A DNA stretch of 64,000 nt from positions 1,788,952 to 1,852,951 of the forward strand of contig PTFA01000158.1 of assembly GCA_003342895.1 (NCBI GenBank). Direction: 5' to 3'. This document shows, piece by piece, positions 35,041 to 47,100 of the stretch; positions within the stretch are counted from its first letter, which is position 1; each line of letters begins with the position of its first letter. Source of the stretch: Casuarius casuarius. Taxonomy: Eukaryota; Chordata; Aves; Casuariiformes; Casuariidae. Position numbers and translations under genes: made by a program. Below the pieces are notes generated by a model, which was not told the origin of the DNA, ran no database searches, and saw only the letters and a program-made list of their open reading frames with translations.

Positions 35041-38000
35041 GGAGATCTGGCTCCACACTAGACAAGAAGCAGCAGCAGCATGGAGAAGATAGGCCTAGAT
35101 ACACAAGCTGGCCTAATGGGGCACAGGGAACACATGTCTGGAACTGAATCACAGCACCATCACTTCTGAAGGGATGGATGAGGGACATCCAGTCTAAACC
35201 CTCGTTGTCTTCCAATGGTGAGAGAAGAGAGCCTGAATGTGTGAGTGGAGACAGTGAGCTCAGGAACGTTGGTAGCCCTATGAAATCAACGTTATTTGAA
35301 ATCTCTCTGAACTCATTGAGATAGTTCCATCACCAGTGGGAAACATTACCCCATGCTTTCTCATTCTTCTCTGTACGTTAAAAGTAATGTCACTTTTCTG
35401 CCTCATGGGCATGCAGTAAGGCTTAATTGCTGAACCACTTGGAGATACAGAAATAGCTGCATAAGTGCATACCAGTTAGAAGAGTAGTAAGCCAGTGGGC
35501 ATTTGTTAAGTGCATTTAAAAAAGGATAAGATCTATGCTAAACTATATGAAGCGTAACTAGGCATGCATGATTTTTTTTTTCTTATCGTAGCACTGTCTA
35601 GCTCCCTGTTCCCACTGGGGCTTGTACAGCTTTGTCTTGTCAGCAGTCATTAGAACTTACTGGTAATATATGACTCTCAGGGAAGGCTTGACACTTGGAT
35701 AAGCATACAAAAGTTTACTAGTGATAACAACTTGTCAGTGAAATGGCTTTCCAAGGGAGGTAGCTGAAGCTCTATCTCTAGAGAAACTGAAGAACAGGTG
35801 AAATAAATCAGAGGTGAGAAAGCAACAATGGATAATCAGGAAAAATGCAGGGGACCGGACTTAACTTGACATATGCATTTTTCTGATCCTGTTTTGTGAC
35901 TTACTACCTACAATTCAGCCCTTGTTTATTAAACACTTGAAAACAATAATAACTATAAGTGATGCTTCCTAACAATCAACCTGATAACCCTGCTTTTGTA
36001 CTGACTACCTTTCACTCATAAGTAAAATGTAAGTAATAGTATGGTAAAATGACTCATATGTGTGATTTGTGTTTACATAGCTAGGCTGGGAGAGTGGTAG
36101 ATTCTTCTAAGATGAACTAGAATGTCTAAGCTGTAACCTAGTTATTGCTCATGATAAGTGTTCTGAATTGCCCTCTAGAAGTGTCCTCTCTGTGTAAAAA
36201 ACCTAGAGACATGATGTTGGGGATGGAAGGAAGTCTGAGAACGTAATGTTATTTTGCCTTTCATATGGAGTTAGAATTCTATGAAATTTCTTTTATAAAA
36301 AGTGCATGCCACTAACAGCTGATTTAGAAACTATCAGAGCAGAATCAGATTTTCTTGGATGAATTTATTACCATATATTTCTCCTTCACCAACATCACTT
36401 TCTTGTTTTTAAAGTCTACATCGAGATTATAATCTGTATGACTATTTTCACAATTTATCTTAATTAAGAGACTGAGCCTTCATGTTCATTCCAGATATTT
36501 TAATACTGTGCAACCAATTAGTACTATCTTTATTCCCTTAACTCTTTAATGGAAATTTCCTTGCATAGAAAGATAATTCCCAGCTTGATCTCATTCAAAG
36601 ATAGAACTAAAAAGATCTGAAAACCAGAAAGGTTTCGTAAAACGTAGGCATTTTTAAGAATTCTAATTGAAGCATCTGAATTATATAGATTACACAAGGG
36701 GAAAATTTGTACACTGGCATACAAAAGCTACCAACAAGAAGAGACTTCGGCAGTTCAAAATTATGTACCAAAGTGAAACCATGATGCTAGAGGTCATGTC
36801 CATTAGGTTGTCACATGCCTAGCAAGTTCTAGTGTCTCTCAGTATTATTTCCCAAATTTTAATTGGAAATAAGATGTATATTCTTAATACTGAAGGTAAT
36901 TAGCCACTATAACAAGATTCCAAAGAAAGTAATAAATCCTTTATAACTTGAAATCTTTAAAAAAGTCTGTTCTTATATCAGCCTCGAATTGGACTGATAT
37001 CACTTCCTTTCATCCTAGCAGAAAATAATTCCCCCAACTGCCTGAATTACTCCTTTTCAAGGTGCTATGCTATGCAGGTCAGACAGAATTTGAGTGTTCC
37101 TTTCTAAAAATCTGAATCTATGGGAAAAAAAGCAATCAGATTTTTTACCCCAGAGTCTATGCCCTCACATCAAAGCAGACAAGCACACCAATGACCACTG
37201 ACTTCCATGAATCTGAACTTGTTTACACCAAATAGAAGCCCAGTTTTCAATGAGTTACCTATTTTAAGCATTTTAACTTTAAAGGGTTTTGACATCAAAG
37301 CATCTTCTGACTGGATAAAAATAAGCTGTCTTTCTTTCTTGCAGCTATTTTTCCCATTTAACTCAGCATTTGCATTTTACGTAGTTATTTTTTCATCTGG
37401 TCCTGCAACTGTGATTAAATTTTACTGAAAATGTAAAGACAAGGAGAAAATTGCGGATTAAAATTGATCTAATTCTGTACAAAGATATAAAGGAAAAGAT
37501 TAAATGGTGTAAATGATTTTGAATTTATTGGCCTCTTGGTGACAACAGGTGTTCATGCTGAGTTTTTGAAAAGTACATCTTTCTTCTGGTTGAAGAGTTT
37601 TAGGTACCTGGCATTAACAGAGCTTATTTTAGTATTTCCTGTATATACTTATAAATGAAAAGCTAAAAATACTAATTACTGTCTGTTTTGGCCTATTAGC
37701 AGCATAAAGACATATAGTCATTCTGATAGATTTGAACAGGTTGCCTTTTTCACAGTGAAGCATCCCTAGTAGCATACAAACTGTTTTTAGACATTCGAAG
37801 TCCTTTATATCACTCTTCATTTAAGCAAAAGAATGATTCGCAGAACATATGATAGTTATGTATCGGTAACTTTATTAACATAAATCTGGCAGTGATCAAA
37901 ATCAAAATGATGTTCTCCATTTTGTTTTATCTAAGATATTTACACAGGCTTGATTCACACAACATCTCTGTGTTTCATGATCTCTAGTACTTTTATACCT

Positions 38001-41000
38001 CCTGGAAGGCCAGGAAATTTTAAACTAAGATTCACCAGTGCAGTAACATGCTTACACAGCTCTGAAATCTGGACCTGAGTGACATATTGAAGATCATACA
38101 CCAGGTGCATGTAAGATCATTTCCAAAATAGTGTCCAAAGTATTAGACTATATTTTGTTACAATTTTTTTCTTAATAAAATCTCATAGCTAGACATATTT
38201 TTCCCCGTGTCTATTACTTTAACTGGTGGGAAGGAAGACAGTAAACGTCATTCTTTACCTGCAAACATATATACATCTATGGTAAAGAACTATAACACAG
38301 ACCTCTGGTCTCTATACAAAAATGCAAAAGATCTTATGTTTTCTTACTGAAATCAGTGTCAAACTGCTTCATACTAATAGTGGCAGTAGGAAATAATCCG
38401 TCATTTTTTAATTGTCCAAACTGAACTGAAACAAGAAAGCATGATGTAGTTGATAAAGTGCACGGATGTGTGGTTCTAACAGAGATTTAGTGCCCATGTG
38501 GCCTGAAAAAGAGCATTTAATTAAGTTTGTCTCAGGTTTCCTGGCAGTTTAAATAGGAGTGAGGATACTGACCTATATGGAGGAAGTGGAAGAATGCTAC
38601 AGGAATATAAACGCCCATTTTCTTGATGGTTGTCCTGGACAGTCTCTGGTGAGAGGCAAGGGGTGATTCAGTGCCACAAATCCTAAAGGCCTGTGGGCAT
38701 TTTGTCTCCAATCTAGAATGGCAGCTCTACATACTTTTCCCAAATATCTTTACCCTTTTGCTGGTGTTAACTGTGTGGCTACATTGCATTAAACACCAGG
38801 TTATTTACTAACTATTTTCAGCCAAATCAAGCGGTTTGCTGGGGGGCGGGGGGGAGCAAGCTGGAAGATAAAGTCACAGCATAGGAGAACTGCTGAGAAG
38901 ACAAGATTGTTTCAGGGCTTCAGAACCAAAGGCTCTATGGAGACTGACTTGACCTTAAAACTAGCTTGCCAAATTGTCTCATAACTAACAAAGCCAAAAA
39001 GAAGAGAAATGATGTCTAGACTAAAACTAAGGAGCATTTCAAGTAAATATCCTGGACATTTGAGGATGGCCAGAAAATCTGTTTGCTTGGCCCATTGATG
39101 ATGTGTTATTTCAAAATCTCCTTTTTTTCTCCTAAGTGCTCTATCTTAATTGATAAAATTAAACAGAACTTTGGCTTAAGAATGCTCTTTAACTTTCTGT
39201 TCTTCACCAACATGGTTCAAGAAGGAAAGAACTGGAAGTTCCCAGTTCAAATCCAGAACTACCGTGCAATAACAGCAAATATATAGGGCAGCTTTGCACT
39301 AGGCAACAGAGCACTGTGTCGAGGTGCCTCAGCTCTTGAAAAGTCAAGTTAGAAAACCCACTCAAAACAGGATAAAGTCAGCCTGACTTTCTAAGATTAA
39401 GTCCAGGTATGGTTCATACAACCCAGCTTGGCTGGTTTTCATTATAGAAACAGGAAAAATGTGCAATTCCCAGCCAAGAGGAGGAAAAGCAAAGGGATCA
39501 TCATCTTTAGGTGACGGCGAGGATTAGGTCTATCTTATCTAACTAGATGGGGCCAGAGCTTGGGTATGAGCACTGTCTTGCACAGTATTCATCCATTGTT
39601 TATGCATTGACATGGTCCTTATCAAGTTTTCATCTAGGTCGATTAACATTGTACTAAACAATGTGTGGCCATGGCTCAGGCCAAGGACTGAGTACAGCCA
39701 AGGACTATTTCCAGGAGACAGTTGCATGTGATCTCCTGCAGAATAAAAGAGTTTAGATGTAGAGATGCCAGTAGCATCATGACAACGGACCTCAAGTCTA
39801 AAGAATGCTTACTGTGTCATTTTATGTAATAATACAGATGTAGCTGGAGAGACCAGGGAAGGAAGATGGATCCTTCTGTCTTTGTAGTCATGTCGTTTTT
39901 CTCTGTAACACACCGAAAAGAACCTGAGAAAGAGTATTAGTAATTCATAAGACTCTGTATTTCAATCGATGTAGTGGACTGAAACAAAATAAATCACTTT
40001 TTGCAAGGTAATTAATTTACTATTAAGTTTTGAAAGCACTGGAGAAAATGTATTCATAGGAGATAATGAACATGGTTGTAAAGAAGATGAGACTGACACA
40101 ACGTCCTTACAAAGATAGACGTTCAAGCCCAGCTGGAGGATTAAAATTTTTATATAACTTTCTAGTGTGGGAGAGAGCCAAACTGACGGATTAGGCTGAG
40201 AGTAAGGGCTAGCAGCTAGGCTGATAAAAAGACTGTGCTACAGCTCATTTCTTGCAGACTTTCAAGATGATCCTCACTGCATATATACATCTCTATTCTC
40301 AGTCATTCCATATGCTGCAAGTCTAACTGCTACACAGAGGAGAACAAGGCCAGATTATGGGAAAAAAAAGGTTTCCTCAAGTAAATTTTAAATTGGTGCA
40401 CAAACTTACAGTACAATGATGCAACCAGAACTGCATGAAATGTTTGCAGAGTCTTTCTTGAAAATTCTGCATATGCATCTCACGGAATTAAGAGTAAGTA
40501 TAGACTGAAAAACGTACACAAAGTAAATAACCCAGTAAAGCCCATTTTCTCATCTTGTTATAATTCAGTCAGAAAATACTTTCAGCAAAAACGTACACAA
40601 ACTCAGACAAGTTTTGCTAGCAGACTGCAAACTAGGTTTCCCTGCATCCAAGACTCTCAGTGACATGCTTTAATCTCTACAGCGCAGGCTTCAATTAGTC
40701 TAACTGAAAAAAGCAATAAAGAAAACAAAAGAATTGTAAATCTTTCTATAACTAAGAGGTGGAAACTGGGTCTTATTCTTTCCTTTTTGGGTCAAGAACA
40801 AAAGCAGAAATGGAAGAACATTTCAGATAGCAAAATATGGAAAGTATGGATAAAGGCTGGAAATTTTACAGAGGGGTGTGGGGATTTAGGGGAATTCAAG
40901 ATCTTTGAAATAAATTAACTGGTAACTGAATACCTGACTCATATACATTCTCTTGCAAATCCTAACCAAAAATCAAAGTTTTATTTTGCAACTGTATCAT

Positions 41001-41584
41001 GCAGCTTTCATTTCAACTGTCTTATTTATTTTTAAAGCATCAATTTTGGCTGGTTCTAAGTGCTATTTGGAGACAGAAACATAACAGCTCTGATAACTGG
41101 GATGTATTGTTTCATATGCTGAATCACTGTGTTACTGGCAAGACTGGTATCACTACCTGTTAAAAACTTCAATTTGTTCTGTAAAAAGACTCAAAGGGAA
41201 AGCCATGAGTAAGTCAGTGGTTAACTGGGATCAGCTATAATAAGGCAGGAGAAGAGTGGGAGAACATGGCAAAGGCTAAGGAGAGCAAACCAAGACAAGG
41301 GCCATAAAATTATAGGACTGGAAAGTAATCAAAGCTTATGTTTATACTAGAATTAACTGTACCCTGCGTCATTCTTTGTCACTGGGACCAACTAGCACAG
41401 ACCAGCCTGTTTCTTTTTCTCCCTCCAAAACATGGTGGCCACAGTCTGACTGCCTATCCTGACTTCTGAACTGCGCTCTGGAATTTTTTGGAAAAGTGTT
41501 AGTTTGACCAGGTCAGGGAGCTTATTAACAGTTCAACAGGACAGATGAGCAGATATCATATACATCCACACAGGCTGGGGACTG
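35041..41584. other. Gene-free AT-rich unique sequence
   Basis: No supportable gene, RNA gene or element. It contains a T-run near 35572-35581 and a G6-C-G7 run at about 38841-38854. A short tract at 39240-39265 (CAGTTCAAATCCAGAACTACC) is loosely MIR-core-like but too short to call. Frames are all under 75 codons and without motifs. Confidence 0.55.
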
Positions 41585-41910
41585 ACTGGTTGCACAGTAG
41601 TTCTGCAGGAACCTTGGGGGTCCAAGTAGACAACGAGTCAGACAGCTATCAACAATGATGGAGGCGAATCACGTATTGGGCTGCATTAGCAAATGCATAT
41701 CCATCAGTCAATAGAAGTGATTATTCCTTTCTATCTGGCACTTGAGGCTCCCTCCAAAGTACTATGTCCAGCTCCCAGTACAAGAGAAATATCAGCAAAC
41801 TAGGCAGAAACGGATGGTGGCTGGAGCACAAGGCATACAAGGAGAGGATGAGGGAACTGGGTTTGGGTTTGGGCTTCTCTCAGTCTTGAGAAGAGAAGGT
41901 GGGGGTGCAT
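41585..41910 (+). mobile_element. CR1 LINE fragment (ORF2 C-terminal third)
   Basis: CTTGGGGGTCCAAGTAGACAA at about 41610 encodes the typical CR1 L-G-V-x-V-D-N block. It is followed in order by ATTGGGCTGCATTAGCAAATG (L-G-C-I-S-K), then ATTCCTTTCTATCTGGCACTTGAGG (I-P-F-Y-x-A-L) and TACTATGTCCAGCTCCCAGT (Y-x-V-Q-x-W). Further right are GGCATACAAGGAGAGGATGA and CTTGAGAAGAGAAGGTGG (L-E-K-R-R). The frame is broken by small indels and at least one stop, so nothing is expressed. It ends before the 3' untranslated tail, so both ends are truncated or eroded. A GGGTTTGGGTTTGGG expansion at 41859-41873 replaces part of the usual G-L-F-S segment. The long minus-strand frame across 41792-42226 is antisense to this copy and is not a gene. 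Confidence 0.85.
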
Positions 41911-42018
41911 AAAAGTGGGACTGTCTGCAGTGTTCACTCGTGGAACCAAGAGGAGCAATTACAGTGAACAGGCAAGGAAAGTGGAACTTGCAGCTCAGGA
42001 TGAACACAAGACTTACAT

Positions 42019-42047
42019 GCATGTTCCTCCAATGTGGAGGAACATGC
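42019..42047. repeat. Perfect 12-bp stem hairpin
   Basis: GCATGTTCCTCC (42019-42030) is followed by a 5-base loop (AATGT) and its exact reverse complement, GGAGGAACATGC (42036-42047). Stems this long with so short a loop are not expected by chance in 64 kb. The right arm overlaps GAACATGCCT, which fits the RRRCWWGYYY p53-family half-site; the left arm has a one-base misfit to the same pattern. It is too short for a typical microRNA precursor. It lies about 110 bases downstream of a CR1 fragment, but no relation is evident. Confidence 0.85.
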
Positions 42048-42661
42048 CTGGGAAAGACAACTTTTCTACTGCCATTTACTTTTTGTTTCAAGTCAACTGA
42101 ATTATTGACATACACATACACAAAGATCTGACTTTCCATAACAATGGTATAGCAATGTCCAAAATCATCACCCCAGACTTCCCTTACAGTCATTGTGGAA
42201 AAACAGTCATTTGGAGAAAGGTTCATTTGTCTTTTTGAGATGTCTACTTTTGGACAGAATGAACTTCAATTTTATAATTGCCTATTGAAGACGCTGATGC
42301 TGTAGATGTATACTATGCCAGGCGAATCACTCCTTTTTTTTCCAGTTTTGTGATCCATCATCTCAGGCGTCCAAACTGAAGGTTATCTAAGGCAGCTTGA
42401 TTTTCAACAGAAATATATAAGCTCCCACTGCCTCTCTTCCCTTTCAAAGTTTTGGTACCAGGGAAGCCAAGAACTTTTTTGAGGCTCTGGGGCAAAGAAT
42501 TTACTTACTTTTTCAGTCCCTTCCTTACCACTAGTTTCCAGCCATTCTTCTCTCTCACAGCCACCCCAGATTCACTCATGACTTGTGATAAACTTGCCCC
42601 AATTAATCTTCTGAACCTAATTAAAAGAGTGGTATAGTCACCTATTAACGGCAATGCCAGC

Positions 42662-42681
42662 ATTTATTTATTTATTTATTT
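42662..42681 (+). repeat. (ATTT)5 microsatellite
   Basis: Five perfect tandem copies of ATTT. A simple repeat that is likely to vary in length between individuals. Confidence 0.95.
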
Positions 42682-43291
42682 CCCAAACGGTTTTCTTTTT
42701 TTACATTGGAAACTTCAATATCATGGAGCAATTCAGTTTTCCAGCAGTGAAATTACTTTTTTCATTTTATCATATTAAGATCTACATTTTGCTTTTCCCC
42801 TTCATCATGTACAAGGCAGGGATATCAGCACCAGAGCACACAGAGCCAAGACAATGTAGGGCACTTTCTAAAAGAAGCAGCATAAAATAATCAGCATGTA
42901 TAGTGAGGACAGAATCAGGTCCTAAGCACCCACTGGCATAACACAGGCTTTGAATGACAGCTCATCAGGCCCTTACTTTATACTTCTTTAACTGACTTGG
43001 ACAATCTCTCCTTAAATTAATGAAAGTTTGCAGAGTAGGGACCTAATAAAGAAAACTGGAAAGGTCCCAAGTTATGACCTATGGACAAAAGGTGGGCATT
43101 CCCTTCATTCACTGAATCCCCTCTTGGAAAAACTACTGAAAATGAACTTGGGAGAGTATATTTTTCCATTCTCTTTGACATGCCAAATGTTCAGCAAATA
43201 TTCTGCCAAAGGAGGGTGAACTATACAGAAGTATTTAGCTAATATCAAGTAGTTGTATATCTGGAAAGGACAAAGAAGGGACAGCTTGTTG

Positions 43292-43314
43292 AGGGGGGGG
43301 GTAGTTGAGGGGGG
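43292..43314 (+). repeat. Paired poly-G runs
   Basis: A run of nine G, then TAGTTGA, then a run of six G. These can contribute to G-quadruplex formation, though not as a clean four-run motif. They also form a likely sequencing-error hotspot. Confidence 0.8.
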
Positions 43315-44165
43315 CTGTAGCCCACCTGCATTCTCCCTTTGGTGCGACAAATAAGTTTTATATAGTGTCATAAGAGACTCCACACTTTGGGCCTGGTCTG
43401 TGTCTGCCTTTGTGGACTTAAATGCTTTAGATGTGACTTAACTACAGAGCTGGCTTTGTAGTCAGCCTCATAAATTTATTCCATCCTTTGTTACAGCATT
43501 AAGCAGGACACTCAACTTACACCGATCAGGGATCATATATCAGCTTAAACTTTTTTTCTGGCTTAAAAATTACTGGCAGCCAAGTTCTCTCACACCCCCT
43601 ACATCTGTCCTGCTGTGCTAAACATCTGCTGAACCCTAGAGAAAAGGGAAAAGGCCAGTTCAGGAGGAGAACAGTCTGGGGATAAGGCCAAGAAATTCAC
43701 AGATATTTATTCTGTACTGCTCTCACTTCCATACAACTTGTCAAGCTAGTTTACCAAAGTCATCTGAATAGATATGCCAGGCAAGATTGGCTTGACAGTT
43801 TACAAAAGAAATCCAAGACTCTTATTTTCTACAGTATGAATAATAATTCTAGTACCCACACAAGCAACTGGGTTTTTTTTTTTACTATTATTATTCTGTA
43901 GCAGATATTTCTTAGTAAATAATGGCTACATCTACATTAATGTTTCAGTCCAGGCTAAAAGTTCACTTCCAAAGTGAATCTCCCAATTGTCCCTCTGTAT
44001 GTTGGTTTGCTTTATATCATGGTATGGTCGAAGAGCACATCAGCTGCTTTGCTTTTGAAGAAAACTAAATTGGAAGGTGCAGTCCAAAAGCACACTTATT
44101 GCACTCCAGCAGCAAAAGGGCATTCACTCAACAGGATTGGAAGAAAGCTCCTCCCATGTTTAATT

Positions 44166-44194
44166 AAAAAAAAAAGAAAAAGAAAAAGAAGAGA
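44166..44194 (+). repeat. A-rich / AAAAAG simple repeat
   Basis: A ten-base A-run grading into tandem AAAAAG units and then GAGAGA. A purine-only simple repeat. Confidence 0.9.
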
Positions 44195-47100
44195 GATATG
44201 TTTACAGTGCTGACGTCAGGTCCTTAGAACCAGCTGTCTGGATTTGCAGACATGGACATTGTGACTCACTTCCACCAGTTCCACCACTGCAGCGTATTTA
44301 CTGCTCCATATGCCTGTTATCTATCTTGCTGTTCAATGACTGGGTATCTTGTTGGATATAATTTTCACTTTGGGTGTGAGCTGTCCCGGGTTTTCATCCC
44401 AGAAAAGCTCTCTACGACAGTTCTGTATGTAGTAATAGCTACTGATGGTGTGGGATATCAAAACAGAAGACATACTACGCCAACATCTCTGCCATCAGTA
44501 GGGAACTGTGGGAAGGATGTAGAGCGGAGGAGTCAAACTTTTGTAGAGAGCATTTCATTTCTACAGAGTCCCAGATACCAGTGTTGCCTACATTGCCTCT
44601 ACTCAGAAAGGCCACACGCAGCCACACATTGGCCACACAACAGAAGGGGAAAAGTCATTGGCCAACCATGACATGGAATTAAACTTATAAGTCAGTAACA
44701 GGGGAAACTCTAGGACCTTCGAGACAGTGAAATGAGAGTATCAGAAATACCTTTTCAGTGAAGGATGTTAAAAGATAGATATTTAAAGGTTTTCACTACA
44801 AGTGACAATGCTGTCTTGCCAGGGTTCTTGACTAAGGAAATATGTAAATAAGGGAAAATTATTAAATAAGGGAGTAAAATCAAAAAATGGGAGCCAATGG
44901 GAAAGTGTAAAACAGGGTAGGTTGTTTATTTGGCAGGTGGAAAAAGAGAATATAAGGTAAACAAATCAAGCGATCAAGGCTGGTTGAGGTCACGTACTAA
45001 AGAATCCTGTGCCTGATCAGCAAATTCTTGAAAAGAACAGTAAACCAGTTTTTCAAGCTGTGTCATGTGTGTGTGCCTTGCTTTCAGGAAAACGTGGAGG
45101 CTTTCCCCTGATGTCAATGAGAGGACACTCCAGATGGAACAGAGGGCAAACCAAAGCCCTCTAGAAGGTTTAAGAATATCCTACAAGACAAAGTAAATCA
45201 AGGTTGTGAATAACTCACACTGCCCATGAAAGAAGGTAGAGTCACATTCACGTGCACCTCCAAAATGGAATCATTACTCCAAGTGAACCCGATCTGGGGA
45301 ATACTTGCAAGATTGACAAGGAAACACCAGCTGAATTAGACTTCCTCAGGCAGAACATCAGAAGATGCACAGTTTGACACTGCACTGACTGTTCACCCTG
45401 CCAAGGAATAGAATTGCAACTCCTCATGCCCTCCATGTCCTTTGAGCTGTGCTGTAGAGATGAAGTACCAATGAATAATTCACAAGTTGTCCAAACACGC
45501 ACCAAAGTTTTATATTCACAGAACTACATTACAAAGAAAATTCAGATGCACAACACCATAAAATAGCATTTCTCCCTTGCTTAGCCTATTTTTTCAGTCT
45601 CATCTATGGTATAACTTTTGTTTGGTTTAGTTCACTATCAATCTGCTTTTTAAAGCAACAAGATGAAACACCTCAAAGAGCAGTTTGATTTTGCTCATCT
45701 AAAACCAGCTTACAGTTTTAGTGAGATTTTTTTCTCTTTGTTTTTTAATCTTAAAAAATAATGAGATGTCTTGAATGCTATTAAATATATTCACTTTTTA
45801 CCCTGACAACAGATGGGTGCAAAAAATGGGTGGAGATATAACTGTGATGATTTGCATGTTATACTAAAATTTGTCATTAACTCAGGTCTATTAGTACAAG
45901 TATTTACAAGTTTGTTATATGGTACTATGTTTGCTGTATATGCTATATGCATGAATAAGGACATACTGTTATGGATGGAGGGAGGAACAGCACAAACAAA
46001 ATTATCCAGAAGCCTGGAATTTTAAGCCACTTTGCTCTCATAGTCACAAGCAAAGAACACAAAAAATTCAGAGATAGAATAGAAAAACCAGATAATAAAC
46101 AACAGGGAGCTGCAAATAAATATTTGAATGGAAAATATGGATCTGGATAAAGAACATGAAAAGGCTAGAGCCTTCTACAAAAAGCACAGGGTTACTCTAA
46201 CCTTCTAACTCCCCAGGTAGCACCCTGTAGGAATCTGCATATCTTCAAAAAAAACCTGTGGATTTTGTGCTACTTCAAGGTTTTGGGGGTTGGTAATTAA
46301 GGTTTTGGTAATCAAGAAATTGATTATTTACAGGTGAAAATATTTTATTTTTATATCAAAAAAAGTTCACAACTATATATTTGGTGAGGCTGGGTAAGAG
46401 GACTGAGTAGTTTGGGATAATACAGTATGAAATGAAGTCATACAAAGGAGGAAAGCATCACATTCCTGAATTTTGAAACAACTAAGAAAAGCAATCCACA
46501 AATCCCAAGAAAAACCTGAACTTCAGGCATTTTTTTGGATGATGCTAACAAAATATTTCTCAGTACATCTTTGCAATCTGTACAATGGAGAAAAGCATTG
46601 CCATTTCAGAATTAATGATTAGGAATAAAACTGTACCAGATCAAGATTTAAAGCAGTGTGAAATGAATGCTTAGGATGCTAAAAATCATGAGTTATGAGA
46701 TTTGGAAGATAAAGTCCCAAACATCCAGAGAAAAAGGGTTTAAGAGTTAAAGACTGACAATTCAATTTACTGAGAAATGTATTTTGATTTTTTTTCCCTT
46801 AGGCCTCTTTAACAATACAAGCTGGAATGAGGTAAATAGATAAACTCACTGTTATTGTGCATAATTTCTCATTTGCATACAGACTTCATCTATTCACTTG
46901 GTAACAGGCTAAGGTGAGAGAAGGCTGACAGGTGATTTAATTCAGTGATTTGTACTGAAAGTAAAATTGCGATGTTTTACATAAGCTAACGTTTCCCAAA
47001 ATGAGAGCTCTGCCCTCCCTGGGAAAGTGAAAGACTAGCTTCGGGCAAGTATTCTAGGCAGATTCTCAGTTGATTGCCAGAGTCTCTGTTTTTTGTTTTT

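Noticed and set aside
34829..35215. 128-codon minus-strand frame
   Set aside because: Explained by the G-over-C skew block, which removes stops on the minus strand; Pro/Ser/Leu-rich filler sequence.
41792..42226. 144-codon minus-strand frame
   Set aside because: Partly antisense to the CR1 fragment at 41585-41910; the remainder has no motif.
44252..44671. 139-codon open frame, + strand
   Set aside because: No domain, no conserved motif, no supporting neighbours or splice signals.
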